Shown here piece by piece: positions 35,741 through 36,069 of a stretch of DNA of 36,069 nucleotides. The notes beneath the pieces were generated by a model. It worked only from the letters and a program-made list of their open reading frames with translations, had not been told where the DNA came from and did no database searches. Within the stretch, counting starts at the first letter, position 1. The number at the start of each line of letters is the position of its first letter. The position numbers and the translations under genes are program-made. Source of the stretch: Enhydrobacter aerosaccus (GTDB lineage: Bacteria > Pseudomonadota > Alphaproteobacteria > Reyranellales > Reyranellaceae); the NCBI GenBank assembly GCA_903839865.1, contig CAIMEE010000292.1:1-36069 (forward strand), given 5' to 3'.

Positions 35741-36069
35741 ATGGCGAAGAAGAAGACCGCGAAGAAGGCCTCCAAGGCGAAGGCCAAGAAAGTCGTGAAG
35801 AAGAGCGCGCCGAAGGCGAAGGTGGCGGCGAAGGCTGCGAAGAAGCCGGCGCTGAAGGTCGTGCCCAAGAAGGCCGCCCTCAAGATAGTCGCCAAGGCCG
35901 CCGCGCCCAGGATGTCGAAGAAGCCTTGGGGCCAGGACGGCAAGGCGCTGCAGGGCGTCAAGGTCCTCGACTTCACGCACGTCCAGTCGGGCCCGACCTG
36001 CACGCAGCTGCTGGCCTGGTTCGGCGCCGACGTGATCAAGGTCGAGCGTCCGGGCGTGGGCGACATCAC
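35741..36069 (+). CDS. frc: Formyl-CoA:oxalate CoA-transferase with Lys/Ala-rich leader, partial
   Basis: 109 residues are visible; the gene runs past the window end. From residue 68 the sequence is a standard family III CoA-transferase start: [17 protein letters not shown], then [16 protein letters not shown]. Frc moves CoA from formyl-CoA to oxalate, supplying Oxc. Residues 1-57 are unusual: 21 Lys and 18 Ala, with no acidic residue, resembling histone H1 or AlgP tails. The same frame has no stop between the two parts. GGGG lies 6 nt before ATG 35741; an internal ATG at 35912 (Met58) has no good ribosome-binding site, so the tailed form is favoured. It is 10 bp after oxc. Confidence 0.88.
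   Translation, partial: MAKKKTAKKASKAKAKKVVKKSAPKAKVAAKAAKKPALKVVPKKAALKIVAKAAAPRMSKKPWGQDGKALQGVKVLDFTHVQSGPTCTQLLAWFGADVIKVERPGVGDI

Noticed and set aside
33877..36069. A 730-codon minus-strand frame over oxc and frc
   Set aside because: Shadow of two strongly supported oxalate genes.

Overview
The window is dense, GC-rich (GC-rich third codon positions almost everywhere) chromosomal DNA. I infer an aerobic or microaerobic alphaproteobacterium. The evidence is the alphaproteobacterial-type heme A synthase, the ETF-ubiquinone oxidoreductase, the AapJQM-type amino-acid transporter, HutF and the MEP-pathway kinase IspE. The overall gene mix resembles environmental soil or water Rhodospirillales/Reyranella-like bacteria, but that placement is a guess from gene content. 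I see no tRNA, rRNA, CRISPR array, IS element or phage gene. Genes abut or overlap (many ATGA overlaps), and no stretch longer than about 300 bp lacks a gene.

Layout. (1) 1-2067, minus: rutA-rutB-rutC for oxidative uracil/pyrimidine ring cleavage, with a RutR-type operator just upstream of rutA. (2) 2293-2769, plus: a cupin. (3) 7346-2782, minus: aapJ-aapQ-aapM (polar amino-acid ABC importer without its ATPase gene) and a cytosine-deaminase-like amidohydrolase with an altered metal motif. (4) 7396-8691, plus: hutF. (5) 12267-8694, minus: a GFA-family protein, a GMC oxidoreductase and a family 5 solute-binding protein, overlapping head to tail; a second amidohydrolase (12358-13500) is divergent. 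(6) 17612-13501, minus: DEAD-box helicase, stand-alone AsnC ligand-binding domain, class-C-beta-lactamase-like hydrolase, an unrecognised soluble protein and a membrane protein. (7) 18067-17765: small cupin, beside a short coding-like remnant on the plus strand. (8) 21785-18297, minus: a 1162-residue flavin/iron-sulfur oxidoreductase whose parts resemble the two subunits of NfnAB in one chain. (9) 21904-24842, plus: ctaA and a Sel1/peptidoglycan-binding protein. (10) 29125-24839, minus: ETF-QO, a TPR lipoprotein-like/secreted protein and ispE. (11) 29239-31109, plus: a MetX-like alpha/beta hydrolase and a family 4-like uracil-DNA glycosylase; a GNAT gene converges. (12) 31797-36069, plus: an oxalate module of oxlT-like transporter, GntR/FCD regulator, oxalyl-CoA decarboxylase and the start of formyl-CoA:oxalate CoA-transferase, which is cut by the window end.

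How they work together: the window is mostly scavenging metabolism. Pyrimidines (Rut), amino acids and formiminoglutamate (Aap, HutF), an unknown alcohol or amine (GMC/SBP) and oxalate (OxlT/Oxc/Frc) are taken in and broken down, and electrons pass to quinone or oxygen through ETF-QO and a heme-A oxidase.

Best leads: a histone-H1-like Lys/Ala-rich leader on the CoA-transferase; a perfect palindrome at the GntR gene and a structured leader with a G10 tract before oxlT; the NfnAB-like single-chain oxidoreductase; a 14-bp triple tandem repeat covering the ctaA ribosome-binding site; and three genes whose conserved N-termini lie upstream of any ATG/GTG/TTG, suggesting CTG starts.
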